From Candidatus Rifleibacteriota bacterium (GTDB lineage: Bacteria; Riflebacteria; Ozemobacteria; Ozemobacterales; Ozemobacteraceae): DNA of 43,396 bases. Positions 1-7,922 of this stretch are shown one piece after another; within the stretch, counting starts at the first letter, position 1; each line of letters begins with the position of its first letter. The position numbers and the translations under genes are program-made. The notes beneath the pieces were generated by a model. The model was not told where the DNA came from. It did no database searches and saw only the letters and a program-made list of their open reading frames with translations. The DNA lies in the NCBI GenBank assembly GCA_029560455.1, contig JAKQKW010000432.1:1-43396 (forward strand), written 5' to 3'.

Positions 1-1
1 T

Positions 2-238
2 CTAAAATTTGCAGAGATCCCGTTCGGATCTCTGATTATCGCGGTTGCCGACGCTTTTGATGCAATGACGCATTATCGGCCCTACGCCATCGAACGCACT
101 TATCACGAAAGTTATAATGAGATAAGGCGCGAAACGGGTAAATATGCCCCCGAAGTTCTTGCCGCGCTCGAAAGGGTTCTGCGTCGCCTCGGGATTCTTG
201 AAGCCAAGCCTCTGGTTGGCACCAGCGAAGACTGGTGA
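2..238 (+). CDS. HD-GYP domain phosphodiesterase, C-terminal fragment (5' end outside window)
   Basis: The reading frame is open from the first bases to TGA at 236-238 and gives 78 residues. The segment AVADAFDAMTHYRPY matches the strongly conserved end of HD-GYP domains (usual form VADxxDAMTxxRPY). HD-GYP proteins normally hydrolyse cyclic di-GMP in the cytoplasm. The HD and GYP residues lie upstream of the window, so activity cannot be judged. The tail after the motif, about 50 residues with RETGKYAPEVLAAL, is the usual final helix region. The next gene starts 28 bases downstream on the same strand, so the two may be co-transcribed. Confidence 0.75.
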   Translation, partial: LKFAEIPFGSLIIAVADAFDAMTHYRPYAIERTYHESYNEIRRETGKYAPEVLAALERVLRRLGILEAKPLVGTSEDW

Positions 239-266
239 ACAGATATAAATTGATCAGGAGGGATTT

Positions 267-1244
267 GTGAAACGGAAATTCTTTGTTATTGCGTTGCTGC
301 TTCTGGTTATCGTGTCGCTACCTGCTTCGGCCGGTATGTTGCGGGTTGGTCTGGTTCTTTCGATCGGCGGACTTAAAGATGAATCTTTCAATGATGCAGC
401 CTATGAGGGCGTCATGCAGCTGCGCCGCGAGGGTGACTGCATCGTCGAAGTCATCGAACCGGGCACCATTACTTCGATTGAGCCGGCGCTGCGCTATTTC
501 TGCGAACGCAACATGGACCTCGTCTGCGCGGTTGGTATTTTTGCCAACGATGCGGTGCGCCGCGTCGCCCAGGAATTTCCCGAAAGCAAATTCGTTCTGC
601 TCGATTCTGTAGTCACGGTTCCGAACGTTCTGTCGATACTTTTTGACGAAGAACAGGGTTCGTTCTATGCCGGCGCTTTTGCAGCAATGATGAGCAAAAG
701 TGGCAAGGTGGGCTTTCTCGGCGGCATGGATTCACCGGTGATTGCAAGCTTCGAACGTGGCTACAAAAACGGCGTAAGGTTTGTCAAACCTGAAGCTACG
801 GTTATTTCACGTTACCTCGGTACCACTCCCGAGGCTTTCGATATGCCCGACAAGGCTCAGGTTCTCGGTATGGACATCGCCAAAGAGGGCGCTGACATAG
901 TTTATCATGCAGCCGGCAAGAGTGGTCTTGGTCTGATTCAGGCTTCGCGGCGTGGCAATTTTATGGTGATCGGTGTCGACTCTGATCAGAGCCGCACGGC
1001 GCCGGGCAAAGTTCCCGCCAGCATGGTCAAGCGTATCGACAATGCCCTGATCAAAGCTGTAGACGTGTTGCGTCTTGGTAATTTCGAAGGCGGCATCTGG
1101 ACTCTCGGCCTTCAGGATCACGGTATCGAGCTGGTTCTTTCACGCTTCAACCGCGACCTGATGACCCCTGAAGCGGTTCTCAAACTCAAGGAAATCGAAG
1201 ACTTTCTCGTTCACAAAAACGATAAAGAAAGCGAACAAAAGTAA
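267..1244 (+). CDS. BMP family (PnrA-like) periplasmic substrate-binding protein
   Basis: The protein has 325 residues with a signal peptide (MKRKFFVIALLLL, then a cleavage region near SLPASAG). The mature start GLVLSIGGLKDESFNDAAYEG matches the family signature in which a glycine is followed by D-x-SFN and EG. BMP proteins bind nucleosides or related ligands for an ABC importer; related proteins also sense ligands for signalling. The length is normal for the family. The GTG start at 267 has AGGAGGG six bases upstream. No ABC permease or ATPase gene is nearby, and the preceding gene is an HD-GYP protein, so a sensory or orphan role is possible. The family call is firm; the ligand is unknown. 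Confidence 0.85.
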   Translation: MKRKFFVIALLLLVIVSLPASAGMLRVGLVLSIGGLKDESFNDAAYEGVMQLRREGDCIVEVIEPGTITSIEPALRYFCERNMDLVCAVGIFANDAVRRVAQEFPESKFVLLDSVVTVPNVLSILFDEEQGSFYAGAFAAMMSKSGKVGFLGGMDSPVIASFERGYKNGVRFVKPEATVISRYLGTTPEAFDMPDKAQVLGMDIAKEGADIVYHAAGKSGLGLIQASRRGNFMVIGVDSDQSRTAPGKVPASMVKRIDNALIKAVDVLRLGNFEGGIWTLGLQDHGIELVLSRFNRDLMTPEAVLKLKEIEDFLVHKNDKESEQK

Positions 1245-1284
1245 CGGGCAAAAAGTAGAAATGAAATTTTTGAGTGTACAGCTC

Positions 1285-1313
1285 TTGCGGGTTTGGCATG
1301 CGATTCTTATAAT
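1285..1313 (+). promoter_or_regulatory. sigma70-like promoter for the glycine-rich exported protein
   Basis: TTGCGG (1285-1290) and TATAAT (1308-1313) are separated by 17 bases. Transcription would start near 1320, about 43 bases before the ATG at 1363. The 16 bases CGATTCTTATAATCAA around the -10 element are repeated exactly at the promoter of the paralogue at 40390-41304. Confidence 0.6.
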
Positions 1314-1362
1314 CAAGGCATAATTCGACTCTGACCGCTCTTGTATCGCAGGAGGAACCTAT

Positions 1363-2124
1363 ATGATGACAATGACTTATAACCAGAGACAGAGCATCTC
1401 AACAATGCTGCTCATCTCTATGCTTTTCTCGATGTGGCTGACCGTGGCCCCCATCGGCCAGGCGCACGCCTCTCTCCTCGGGAAAGTGGGAAGCGTTGCC
1501 AAATCGCTTTTCGTTAATGTCGGCGCTATCGCAGCCGGCGCCTTTGGCGGCGTTCTCGGAATGGCCGTTGGCGGTGGCCCGCTGGGTATGGCTGTCGGTG
1601 CTGTCGGTGGTTACATCGTCGGTAAAAAGGTTCTTAACTGGACAACCTCAAGCGTTGCCAACTTTGCAACCGTTGCCGGTGCAATTGCCGGTGGTGCTCT
1701 CTGTATCGGCATGGGTTTCCCGATGCTGGCAGTTGGTGTTATCGGCGGTGGTCTGATTGCCCGCCTGGCGGTTACCGCGGCACAGAAACTGTTTGGCAAG
1801 AAAACCGTAACCTTGAAGCAGGGTGATATCGATCCGGCTGCTGCCGCTGCTGAAAGCGCCGCAACTGCCGACTTCATCGCCAAACTGAATGCCAAAGAAG
1901 AACCGGCTCCGGTCGTGAAAAAAGAAGAACCGAAAGCTGCGGCTCCGGTTGTTGCAGCTCCTGCGGTAAAAGATTCACAGACTGCCTACAACAATTATCT
2001 GGCTGCCTACAAACAGTATATGGAAGCCACCCAGAAGGGCGATGCGACTCTTGCTCAGACCGCTTATAAAGAATATAAAGCCAACCTCGATCTTTACAAT
2101 ACTCTGATTAAGAGCGGCAAATAA
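1363..2124 (+). CDS. Exported glycine-zipper protein of unknown function, paralogue of the 40390-41304 protein
   Basis: I do not recognise a named family. The 253-residue protein has an N-terminal export signal ending near GQAHAS. About 110 residues of small hydrophobic sequence follow, with many GxxxG-like spacings (residues about 40-145). A charged Ala/Pro/Lys linker is at about 160-205, and an aromatic helical tail has YNNYLAAYKQY and later AYKEYKANLDLY. The protein at 40390-41304 has the same order: signal, AHA cleavage region, glycine-zipper core, linker and Y-rich tail. The ATG has AGGAGG eight bases upstream. The zipper core suggests membrane association or oligomerisation after export; that is inference. 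It is monocistronic, with its own promoter and terminator. Confidence 0.8.
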   Translation: MMTMTYNQRQSISTMLLISMLFSMWLTVAPIGQAHASLLGKVGSVAKSLFVNVGAIAAGAFGGVLGMAVGGGPLGMAVGAVGGYIVGKKVLNWTTSSVANFATVAGAIAGGALCIGMGFPMLAVGVIGGGLIARLAVTAAQKLFGKKTVTLKQGDIDPAAAAAESAATADFIAKLNAKEEPAPVVKKEEPKAAAPVVAAPAVKDSQTAYNNYLAAYKQYMEATQKGDATLAQTAYKEYKANLDLYNTLIKSGK

Positions 2125-2143
2125 TCGGTAAGTAATCGTAAAC

Positions 2144-2172
2144 AAAAAACCGGCCTGCGGGCCGGTTTTTTT
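2144..2172. terminator. Bidirectional intrinsic terminator
   Basis: Nine-base stem AAACCGGCC/GGCCGGTTT with a TGCG loop and T runs on both sides. It lies between convergent genes ending at 2124 (plus) and 2204 (minus) and can serve both. Confidence 0.85.
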
Positions 2173-2203
2173 ATGGCAGAGTTTTTATTACCGCTTTTAT
2201 GGG

Positions 2204-2995
2204 TTAAATGCCCCAGTTCTGGATTTTGGTGATTGATTTGAGAACATGGCTGCGGTCGGGTTGTTCGAGGGTCAGAACCGGGTTGTTGCCTTCGGGCAGG
2301 GCACTGTGCCAGTCGATAAGCGGTTGGTAGTCTAGATTGCCGTCGCCAATGGCGCGGTGCTGATCGGCACTTTTGTCGTTGTCGTGCAGATGAAATTCAA
2401 AAATTTTCGGCCCGAGTGCGGTCAGCCAGGCCTGCATCGGCAATTTTGAAAAAATATTGAAATGCCCGACATCGAAACAGATGCCGGCATTCTGGGCATT
2501 GACAAAATCAAGCAGTCTGACGAGGTAGTCGGGGCGGCTGTCGAAGATATTTTCGAACGCAATTTTTATGTTGCGTTCTCCTGCATATTCAACAAGTTTT
2601 TTCAGGAACCCGCCGGCACGGCCAAGCCAGACTTCTATGTCAATTTCGCCGGGGCCGACGCCGTAACCGGGGTGAACCACGACGACACTCGAACCGAGCA
2701 TCGAGGCGGTTTCTATGGCCCAGATAAGTCTTTCGAAGCTTGCCATTCTGATGCTGCGGTCGCGGGCGCCAATATTCAGATCATAAAACGGCGCATGCAG
2801 AGTTGAACGAAAGTTCTGGCTTTCGACGAGCCCGCGCAGATCTTCGATCGTTTTTTTTTCTATGGTATCGATGGTATCGGCGCAGAAATAAAACTCGGGA
2901 AACAGTTTCTGGTCGGCCAGAAATTTGAAGCCATCGGCAGTCATGCGTTGATAGGCAATGTTAACGAATATCTGTGGCATTTTAAGTTTTTGCAC
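2204..2995 (-). CDS. Sugar phosphate isomerase/epimerase or AP endonuclease family 2 (xylose isomerase-like TIM barrel)
   Basis: The 263-residue protein has the barrel pattern of this superfamily: STLHAPFYDLN near 84-94, VVVVHPGYG near 120-128, KIAFENIF near 165-172, GICFDVGHFNIF near 190-201, and EFHLHDN near 220-226. These His, Glu and Asp residues are the usual metal ligands, so the barrel looks active. Substrates in the family range from sugars to abasic DNA and cannot be told from sequence. The start may be the GTG at 2995 or the ATG at 2980; neither has a strong Shine-Dalgarno site. The upstream Trm112-like gene ends four bases before the GTG, which suggests translational coupling. It is the last gene of a minus-strand operon. 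Confidence 0.75.
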   Translation of the reverse strand: MQKLKMPQIFVNIAYQRMTADGFKFLADQKLFPEFYFCADTIDTIEKKTIEDLRGLVESQNFRSTLHAPFYDLNIGARDRSIRMASFERLIWAIETASMLGSSVVVVHPGYGVGPGEIDIEVWLGRAGGFLKKLVEYAGERNIKIAFENIFDSRPDYLVRLLDFVNAQNAGICFDVGHFNIFSKLPMQAWLTALGPKIFEFHLHDNDKSADQHRAIGDGNLDYQPLIDWHSALPEGNNPVLTLEQPDRSHVLKSITKIQNWGI

Positions 2996-2998
2996 CTG

Positions 2999-3184
2999 TC
3001 AGCGGTTTTCAGCGTCTGGCGGCAGTTTTGCCTCTTCAACGAGCATTACCGGAATATCGTCGCGAATGGGGTAGACGCGACGGCAACTCTGGCAATCAAG
3101 GGTGTCGCGGTCGTCGTTGTAGATAATTTTGCCGCGGCAGGCCGGGCAGGCAAGAATTTCGAGCAGTTCTTTCTTGATGGGCAT
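2999..3184 (-). CDS. Trm112-like small zinc-binding protein (UPF0434/YcaR type)
   Basis: This is a 61-residue protein starting MPIKKELLEILACPACRGK. It has a CPAC pair near the start, CQSC near the middle, and the family ending RRVYPIRDDIPVMLVEEA. Trm112-like proteins are small zinc ribbons that in eukaryotes activate methyltransferases; the bacterial role is poorly known. The ATG at 3184 has GGAG seven bases upstream. A longer frame reaching 3253 has no such site and no family similarity before this Met, so the short start is preferred. It lies between the metallopeptidase gene and the TIM-barrel gene. Confidence 0.85.
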   Translation of the reverse strand: MPIKKELLEILACPACRGKIIYNDDRDTLDCQSCRRVYPIRDDIPVMLVEEAKLPPDAENR

Positions 3185-3272
3185 CGTAATCTCCAGCGGG
3201 CATATATCTGCCAAAAGTGGCTTCAGTATAGAGGGTTCGCTGTAAAAATTCAACCCCGCCTGTGGGCGCCGG

Positions 3273-3797
3273 TCAGCCGAGAAGCATTATCCAGCGGGCA
3301 AGAACGGCGACGAAAATAAAGAGAAAATAAATGAACAGGGCTGCTTCGATGTAATTTTTGCCAGTGGCTTCTGAGCCATCTTTGTAACCAGTTTTTTGCT
3401 TCCAGATGGCCAGTTGCCGGCGGTCTTCGTCACCGAGCAGGTCGATGCCGGAACGGTTTTCCCAGTGGTGAAGCAGTTCGTGTGTGATAGTGCGCGCGAT
3501 TTCGAGCCTGAGTTCGCTGATTTTATGGTGCGGAAAAGCTCTGACGAAAGAACCGAAATAGAGAACGACGACCGGATTGCCGAAGTGCCCACGCGGCATG
3601 TAATGCCCAAGTGTGTAGAGCCCGCGCATATATTTGCTGTGCCGGTGCTCGCGCTCTTCGATGATGAACTGGGCGACGCCTTCTCTGAACTGGTCGGGAA
3701 CTTTTTCCAGTTCTTCTCTGAAGAGAGTGTCGAACTGGTCGAAGGTAATTGCGGCGGTTCTGATTTCACCGGCTGAAATGTTGGCGGGTTCTGGCAT
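3273..3797 (-). CDS. Zincin-like metallopeptidase family protein with C-terminal membrane anchor
   Basis: The 174-residue protein has the motif HELLHHWENRSG near residues 106-117, a match to the HExxH zinc-binding motif followed by a conserved D-E-D segment. This resembles the compact zincin family (metallopeptidase family protein, Pfam Zincin_1). The N-terminal segment FDTLFREELEKVPDQF also fits that family. Family members are usually about 115-135 residues and soluble. This one has an added C-terminal hydrophobic helix (about 152-170, ALFIYFLFIFVAVLARW) that would tether it to a membrane with the catalytic part on the N-terminal side. The ATG is 11 bases after the stop of the upstream LmeA-like gene, consistent with an operon. 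Its protein target is unknown. Confidence 0.7.
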   Translation of the reverse strand: MPEPANISAGEIRTAAITFDQFDTLFREELEKVPDQFREGVAQFIIEEREHRHSKYMRGLYTLGHYMPRGHFGNPVVVLYFGSFVRAFPHHKISELRLEIARTITHELLHHWENRSGIDLLGDEDRRQLAIWKQKTGYKDGSEATGKNYIEAALFIYFLFIFVAVLARWIMLLG

Positions 3798-3808
3798 CAG
3801 GTGAGGTT

Positions 3809-4552
3809 TCAGTTATCGTAAATCGTGCCGCTGAAAGTAACCCCGGCGGGCGAAATGCTGTAGCTTTCAAGACTGGCTTTGAATGGCAGGATCGAAAAAT
3901 CCCAGACCGGGTTGAGCCAGGTCAGAATCTGCTGCAGCGAATCGTCGGCCATCGGCTGGTCGTTGATTTTTGCGTCGATTACCTTCAGATCGATGCGGCT
4001 GCCGTTCTGTTCTGGCTTTATGACAGCAGAGAAAGGCGTTGGGCCGGTAGACAGAAACGACAGAACATTACCGGGAATTTTGCGAAAATCGATCTGACCG
4101 GTGACCCTTACCTGCCCGTTTTGAAAACTAAGCGTCAAGGGGTCGAAGATACGGTTTTCTTTGCTCACCCTTGCTATCTCGCGCTCGATGATGCCTTTGA
4201 TAGCATCTGCAGCTATGGTTGCCTCTACCTCGACACCGTCACCCTCAAGAAGTTTTGCTGTATCGACCGCGCCACCGCGCATGACCGAGAACTGTGCATC
4301 TGAAAAGCCTTTAAAAGTTATGTTGCCGCTCTGTACAGGGGTTTTTCTGATTGTCTTACCGGTAATATTGATTCGATAGTCTGAGCCAGTTTGTTCAATT
4401 TCAGAGAATATAATTTCTCTGAATATTTTTTCGGCTTCGCGGGCGAAATGCTGTGCTTCGCGTTCGCCCAGCGGCAGAGCCTGTGCCGGTGTGGTAAACG
4501 CCATGGCGGCGAGAAACAGGTATGACAGGCCTTTCAAGCAACGGTTGAACAT
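3809..4552 (-). CDS. LmeA-like/DUF2993-like exported lipid-binding protein
   Basis: The protein has about 247 residues with a signal peptide (MFNRCLKGLSYLFLAAMAF, cleavage near AQA-LPLG). The rest is mainly beta-rich, with repeated phrases such as GKTIRKTPVQSGNITFKGF, VEVEATIAADAIKGIIE and GQVRVTGQIDF. This pattern resembles the LmeA/DUF2993 family, which folds as a tubular lipid-binding domain related to BPI. The ATG at 4552 has AGGAGG six bases upstream. A start 18 bases further out lacks this support. It is the first gene of the minus-strand operon with the metallopeptidase, the Trm112-like protein and the TIM barrel. The family assignment comes from pattern only, so it is tentative. Confidence 0.55.
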   Translation of the reverse strand: MFNRCLKGLSYLFLAAMAFTTPAQALPLGEREAQHFAREAEKIFREIIFSEIEQTGSDYRINITGKTIRKTPVQSGNITFKGFSDAQFSVMRGGAVDTAKLLEGDGVEVEATIAADAIKGIIEREIARVSKENRIFDPLTLSFQNGQVRVTGQIDFRKIPGNVLSFLSTGPTPFSAVIKPEQNGSRIDLKVIDAKINDQPMADDSLQQILTWLNPVWDFSILPFKASLESYSISPAGVTFSGTIYDN

Positions 4553-4704
4553 CTGAACCTCCTGAACCACTCAGTGTGGCAATGCGGCCAGATATTCCGA
4601 GAATGTTGTTTTCCGGCCTGATTCAAGGATAACTTACCCGCCGGTAAAAGTTCAATCAGGCGAAAAATTATCAGGGCAAGCGAGGAAATGACGCAATTAA
4701 CATT

Positions 4705-4737
4705 CGTCATTCCGGACGTAGACCCAGAATCCAGAAG
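4705..4737 (+). repeat. Dispersed short repeat, copy A (CGTCATTCC ... CCAGAAG)
   Basis: The intergenic sequence begins CGTCATTCC and ends GAATCCAGAAG. Copy B at 16535-16582, on the opposite strand, begins CGTCATACC and ends TCCAGAAG. The ends are typical of small REP-like palindromes found between genes in many bacteria. Here the central palindrome is mostly lost. Confidence 0.45.
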
Positions 4738-4762
4738 TTTAATGCGATTGCCCTGGAAAAAA

Positions 4763-7081
4763 TTATGATTTGAGCAGGCTTTCGAAGGCTGAGAGGATGC
4801 CCTGCAGGAAATCCTGCAGCATGCCGACCAGTTCTCTGATGCGCTCAATAGCGGCATGTTCCGGTGTGGTCGCAGCGTCGGTGTTTTCAGAATTGGCTTC
4901 TGACGGTGATTCTGGCTCAATGGTAGACTCGGTGTCAGTATTGGTTTCGCTTTCTGCTTCGTCATCGGCTGTGGAAGTTTCGGGGGATTCACTGTCGAGA
5001 CTGTTTTCACCAGTATCGCCGGCGACTTCTTCGAGTTCTTCGCCTTCCGTTGCGTCTTCCAGGCCGGGATCAGTCAGGGTGTCTGCTGGTTCAACGTTGT
5101 TTTCGGCCGGTTCGCCGGTTGTTGAATCTTCGGGATCAGAATCGAGAATACTGTCGTCGAAGTCTTCCTCGTCGAGCTCTGACGCGTCTGAATCAGTTTC
5201 GTTCGCGTCTTCGTCTTCTGCTTCTTCTTCTTTAGTATTCTGTTTTTCTTCTTCTGCATCGCTTTCGGGTTTATCCTGGGCTTTGCGTGCCTGCAGGTCG
5301 ATTTTCAGGGCCGGGTGTTCACCGGCAAAAAGGCCCGGAATACTGGTCGGCGGTATTGCCTGGCGTTTGACCGATTTGTGGGTTTTCGGGGTCCAGGCCA
5401 GCCACATCAGTTCGTTGTTGACATAGGTCAGCCCAAGACGTTTGAAGATATTGCCCGGGGCCATTTTATGGGCTCTGGCATTCTGCCGGGAGTCGTTCCA
5501 GTTCAGGTCACCGCCAATAATGACTGCCCAGCCGTCTTTGATGTCCTGACGCCAGATCTTTTCGAGGCGGCTCAAACCATCGCGGGTTACTTCCCAGCGT
5601 CTTTCGGCGCGAGGTTCGCCGGTTTTTTCCTGAATGACGGCATTGAGATGCAGTGAGTAGACGCGGGTTTTGATGCCGGCCACTTTTGTCTGGGCGCGTG
5701 TCCACCAGCGGTCGTGGGCGATGCCGCTGCCAAGGTCGGGTGAAATTTTGCCGAAATCGTGCTTCATGACCGGCAGGCCATCACGCACGACCACCACCAC
5801 CTCGCGGCGGCCACGTGTTTCATTGCCGGCATTGAAGACTCGGCCTGACGGCCTCAGATGCGGGTTCATGTCGACCGATTCGCTGACGAGAGCTATGTCC
5901 GATTCCTGATTTTCGAGCCAGTCACCAAAGCCGGCCCGGTTGCGGTTACCGCCCGAGTGAGCGTTGGTTATCACAATTCTGGCATTTTTAGCTATTTTGT
6001 CAGCTTTGCCGTCATCTTTGTCGTCTTTGCGGGGCTGCGGTTCTTTATCAGCCACGTCAACAGAGGTTTTGATGTTGGGTCTGAATACTCTGGTGTGGCG
6101 TTTGAGGTATTTTCCTGACTTAACGTCAAGGGTTTTGACAATTGCGCCTTTGGGCGAGAGGCGCACTACCTGCACCCATGAGGCATGAATCTGAGACGGC
6201 GGAACATGCACGACGTTGACTTTTCCGACCCGGTTTCCGGGAAAATTGAAATATTTCTGTGACGGAGTAATGTGCAGGTGACCGGAGAACCAGAGATAAA
6301 CCTGCGGGTTTTTCTGCAGCAGGCGCTTGAGCCTGGCTGACGGCTGGGCATTGGCCTGAATCGGCGGCATGGTTCTTTTGTCGCCGTAGCTGCCTTCGAG
6401 CGGGGCATGATTGAATATTATGGTTGGCAGTTTGCGGTTTTCACGCAGTGTCTGCCGCAAAAAGTCGTAGGCGTCGTCTGATGGAAACGAACATGGAATA
6501 GCACTCAGAGCGTCATTTGGAAGGAAAATCAGCAGGTGCCCGCCGATTTTTCGTGAGTAGTAGAGAGATTTGAGATTGAGCGTCTTTTTGAAAAGTTCGT
6601 GCTTCGCCTTTTTTTCGGCCGGGGTGCCGCGTTTCTTTTCGCCGCCGATCAGATAATCCTTGTAGAGAATATCGTGATTGCCGGGCACCGCATAAACCGG
6701 TACTTTTGCGCCACTCAGGCCGTTGCGCAGCGTTTCGTATTCACTTCTGGTGCCGAGCTGTTTGCAGAGGTCGCCGACAATAGCGAGCCCCATGATGTCT
6801 TTGAGGTTGTTGACCCGATCGACGGCTTTTTTGAGCAATGGCAGGCTCTCTGGTTTTGCGTGCAGGTCGGCCATGACCGCCAGGGTACACGGTCGCGCAT
6901 CCTGCTGGTTTCTGCGTTGTGAGGTTTCGGCGCGGTTGTTGCCATTGCCATCGGCATTGGCGCTCCCGGAAATTTCAACCGTATTTTTGCTGTCGAACGG
7001 AGTGGCTGCATCTGCCGGTAACAGACAGAAGATTGCCAGAAAAACCAGGCAGAACCGGGCCAGTGTGCGAAGGCTGCTCAT
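4763..7081 (-). CDS. Exported two-domain hydrolase: calcineurin-like metallophosphoesterase plus endonuclease/exonuclease/phosphatase domain plus acidic tail
   Basis: The 772-residue protein has a signal peptide (residues 1-26, ending ADAA). Residues 65-330 carry all metallophosphoesterase motifs: ADLH (71-74), GD (103-104), GNHD (134-137), NHAP (224-227) and GHLH (267-270). Residues 368-600 resemble an EEP (DNase I/synaptojanin-like) domain: SES with Glu401, SLHLN with His478, GGDLNWN with Asp525 and Asn527, and EHP with His589. Residues about 605-735 are very rich in Asp, Glu, Ser and Thr, and the last 30 residues form an amphipathic helix. Both catalytic sets look intact. The protein may degrade extracellular nucleic acid or nucleotides, but the substrate is unknown. 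The ATG has GGAG eight bases upstream. The gene stands alone. Confidence 0.8.
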   Translation of the reverse strand: MSSLRTLARFCLVFLAIFCLLPADAATPFDSKNTVEISGSANADGNGNNRAETSQRRNQQDARPCTLAVMADLHAKPESLPLLKKAVDRVNNLKDIMGLAIVGDLCKQLGTRSEYETLRNGLSGAKVPVYAVPGNHDILYKDYLIGGEKKRGTPAEKKAKHELFKKTLNLKSLYYSRKIGGHLLIFLPNDALSAIPCSFPSDDAYDFLRQTLRENRKLPTIIFNHAPLEGSYGDKRTMPPIQANAQPSARLKRLLQKNPQVYLWFSGHLHITPSQKYFNFPGNRVGKVNVVHVPPSQIHASWVQVVRLSPKGAIVKTLDVKSGKYLKRHTRVFRPNIKTSVDVADKEPQPRKDDKDDGKADKIAKNARIVITNAHSGGNRNRAGFGDWLENQESDIALVSESVDMNPHLRPSGRVFNAGNETRGRREVVVVVRDGLPVMKHDFGKISPDLGSGIAHDRWWTRAQTKVAGIKTRVYSLHLNAVIQEKTGEPRAERRWEVTRDGLSRLEKIWRQDIKDGWAVIIGGDLNWNDSRQNARAHKMAPGNIFKRLGLTYVNNELMWLAWTPKTHKSVKRQAIPPTSIPGLFAGEHPALKIDLQARKAQDKPESDAEEEKQNTKEEEAEDEDANETDSDASELDEEDFDDSILDSDPEDSTTGEPAENNVEPADTLTDPGLEDATEGEELEEVAGDTGENSLDSESPETSTADDEAESETNTDTESTIEPESPSEANSENTDAATTPEHAAIERIRELVGMLQDFLQGILSAFESLLKS

Positions 7082-7433
7082 AATTTACTCCATACTGATA
7101 AGTTCACGTGTTAATCATACCTGATTTTTTGCCCGAAAGTTTTCTTCAATAATCGCCGGGTAATTTTTCAGGGTCGTCATCAAATAATATGACCTGGTTT
7201 ATGTGATTACTTAATGCTTCATAAACAAATCTCTTTCGTAGACCGTAAATTGGTGGGATGCTGCATTCTTGATATCAGTTGTGAGGGATAGAAGAATTGA
7301 ATAAATCGGGAAATACAGGATGAAATGGAAAGTTTACAGGTGATGCAGCCCGGATCGGGTGCCGGCTGTAGTTATTTGCAGATGCAGGTTATAGCCGGTT
7401 TGGCGTATTTACGGTGCAGATTTTTTAAAACTG
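7082..7433. other. Intergenic region without a recognisable gene
   Basis: About 350 bases separate the exported hydrolase gene from the tRNA promoter. It is AT-rich in places. I see no convincing open frame, terminator hairpin or repeat. The leader of the hydrolase gene lies at its left end, with the Shine-Dalgarno GGAG just before the ATG. Confidence 0.5.
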
Positions 7434-7462
7434 TTGCCTGTGCTTTAAGTTTCTGTTATTAT
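7434..7462 (+). promoter_or_regulatory. sigma70-like promoter for the tRNA-Leu/tRNA-Gly unit
   Basis: TTGCCT (7434-7439), 17 bases, TATTAT (7457-7462). The predicted transcript start is near 7469, about a dozen bases ahead of tRNA-Leu. Confidence 0.6.
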
Positions 7463-7481
7463 TGGCTGCGTTGACCCTTGA

Positions 7482-7563
7482 GCGAGGGTGGCGAAACTGG
7501 CAGACGCGCCAGACTTAGGATCTGGTGGTTAACACCGTGCGGGTTCAAGTCCCGCCCTTCGCA
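7482..7563 (+). tRNA. tRNA-Leu (anticodon TAG)
   Basis: A class II tRNA of 82 bases with a long variable arm. The acceptor stem GCGAGGG pairs with CCTTCGC, with one G-U pair. The anticodon loop CTTAGGA gives TAG, and the T arm is GCGGG-TTCAAGT-CCCGC. The discriminator base is A. CCA is not encoded. Confidence 0.95.
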
Positions 7564-7594
7564 TTCGCGTCAGCCTGAGTCAGCCGCAAACTCT

Positions 7595-7666
7595 GCGGGA
7601 GTAACTCAATGGTAGAGTCCCTGCCTTCCAAGCAGGTGGTTGCGGGTTCGAGTCCCGTCTCCCGCT
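7595..7666 (+). tRNA. tRNA-Gly (anticodon TCC)
   Basis: 72 bases. The acceptor GCGGGAG pairs with CTCCCGC. The anticodon loop CTTCCAA gives TCC, and the T arm is TGCGGG-TTCGAGT-CCCGT. CCA is not encoded. It lies 31 bases after tRNA-Leu and probably shares its transcript. Confidence 0.95.
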
Positions 7667-7677
7667 CCGAATTGTCG

Positions 7678-7711
7678 AAGAGCCGAAAATTTCGGCTCTT
7701 TTGTTTTTTTG
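7678..7711 (+). terminator. Intrinsic terminator of the tRNA unit
   Basis: Stem AAGAGCCGAAA/TTTCGGCTCTT followed by TTGTTTTTTT, directly after tRNA-Gly. Confidence 0.85.
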
Positions 7712-7776
7712 GCGAAAGCCCCTGACAATGTACAAAATCGATAAACTGATCCCGGTTTTTTGCGGGTCGGGGCGTC

Positions 7777-7805
7777 TTTACTTTAGGGTCTGACTCCATT
7801 ATAAT
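7777..7805 (+). promoter_or_regulatory. sigma70-like promoter for tig-clpP-clpX
   Basis: TTTACT (7777-7782), 17 bases, perfect TATAAT (7800-7805). The transcript would have a leader of about 110 bases before the tig ATG at 7923. Confidence 0.6.
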
Positions 7806-7922
7806 AATACATCCAATCCGTGCCCCTGCCGGCGGATGCTTTTCTGGCATTGAGTTCTTTTGCCGGGCGGGTTTCGTATATTGGTAGTCTGTCGAAATTC
7901 TCTCCACAAGGAGTTATTGCAT

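Noticed and set aside
267..1244. BMP protein as part of a nucleoside ABC importer operon
   Set aside because: No permease or ATPase gene is adjacent; the flanking genes are an HD-GYP fragment and an unrelated exported protein.
4770..5426. Serine-rich plus-strand frame of 218 residues
   Set aside because: It lies exactly opposite the Asp/Glu-rich tail of the exported hydrolase, whose codons produce Ser on the reverse strand. It has no ribosome site.
7545..7907. Minus-strand frame of 120 residues upstream of trigger factor
   Set aside because: It covers tRNA-Leu, tRNA-Gly, the terminator and the tig promoter on the other strand, so it cannot be a real gene.
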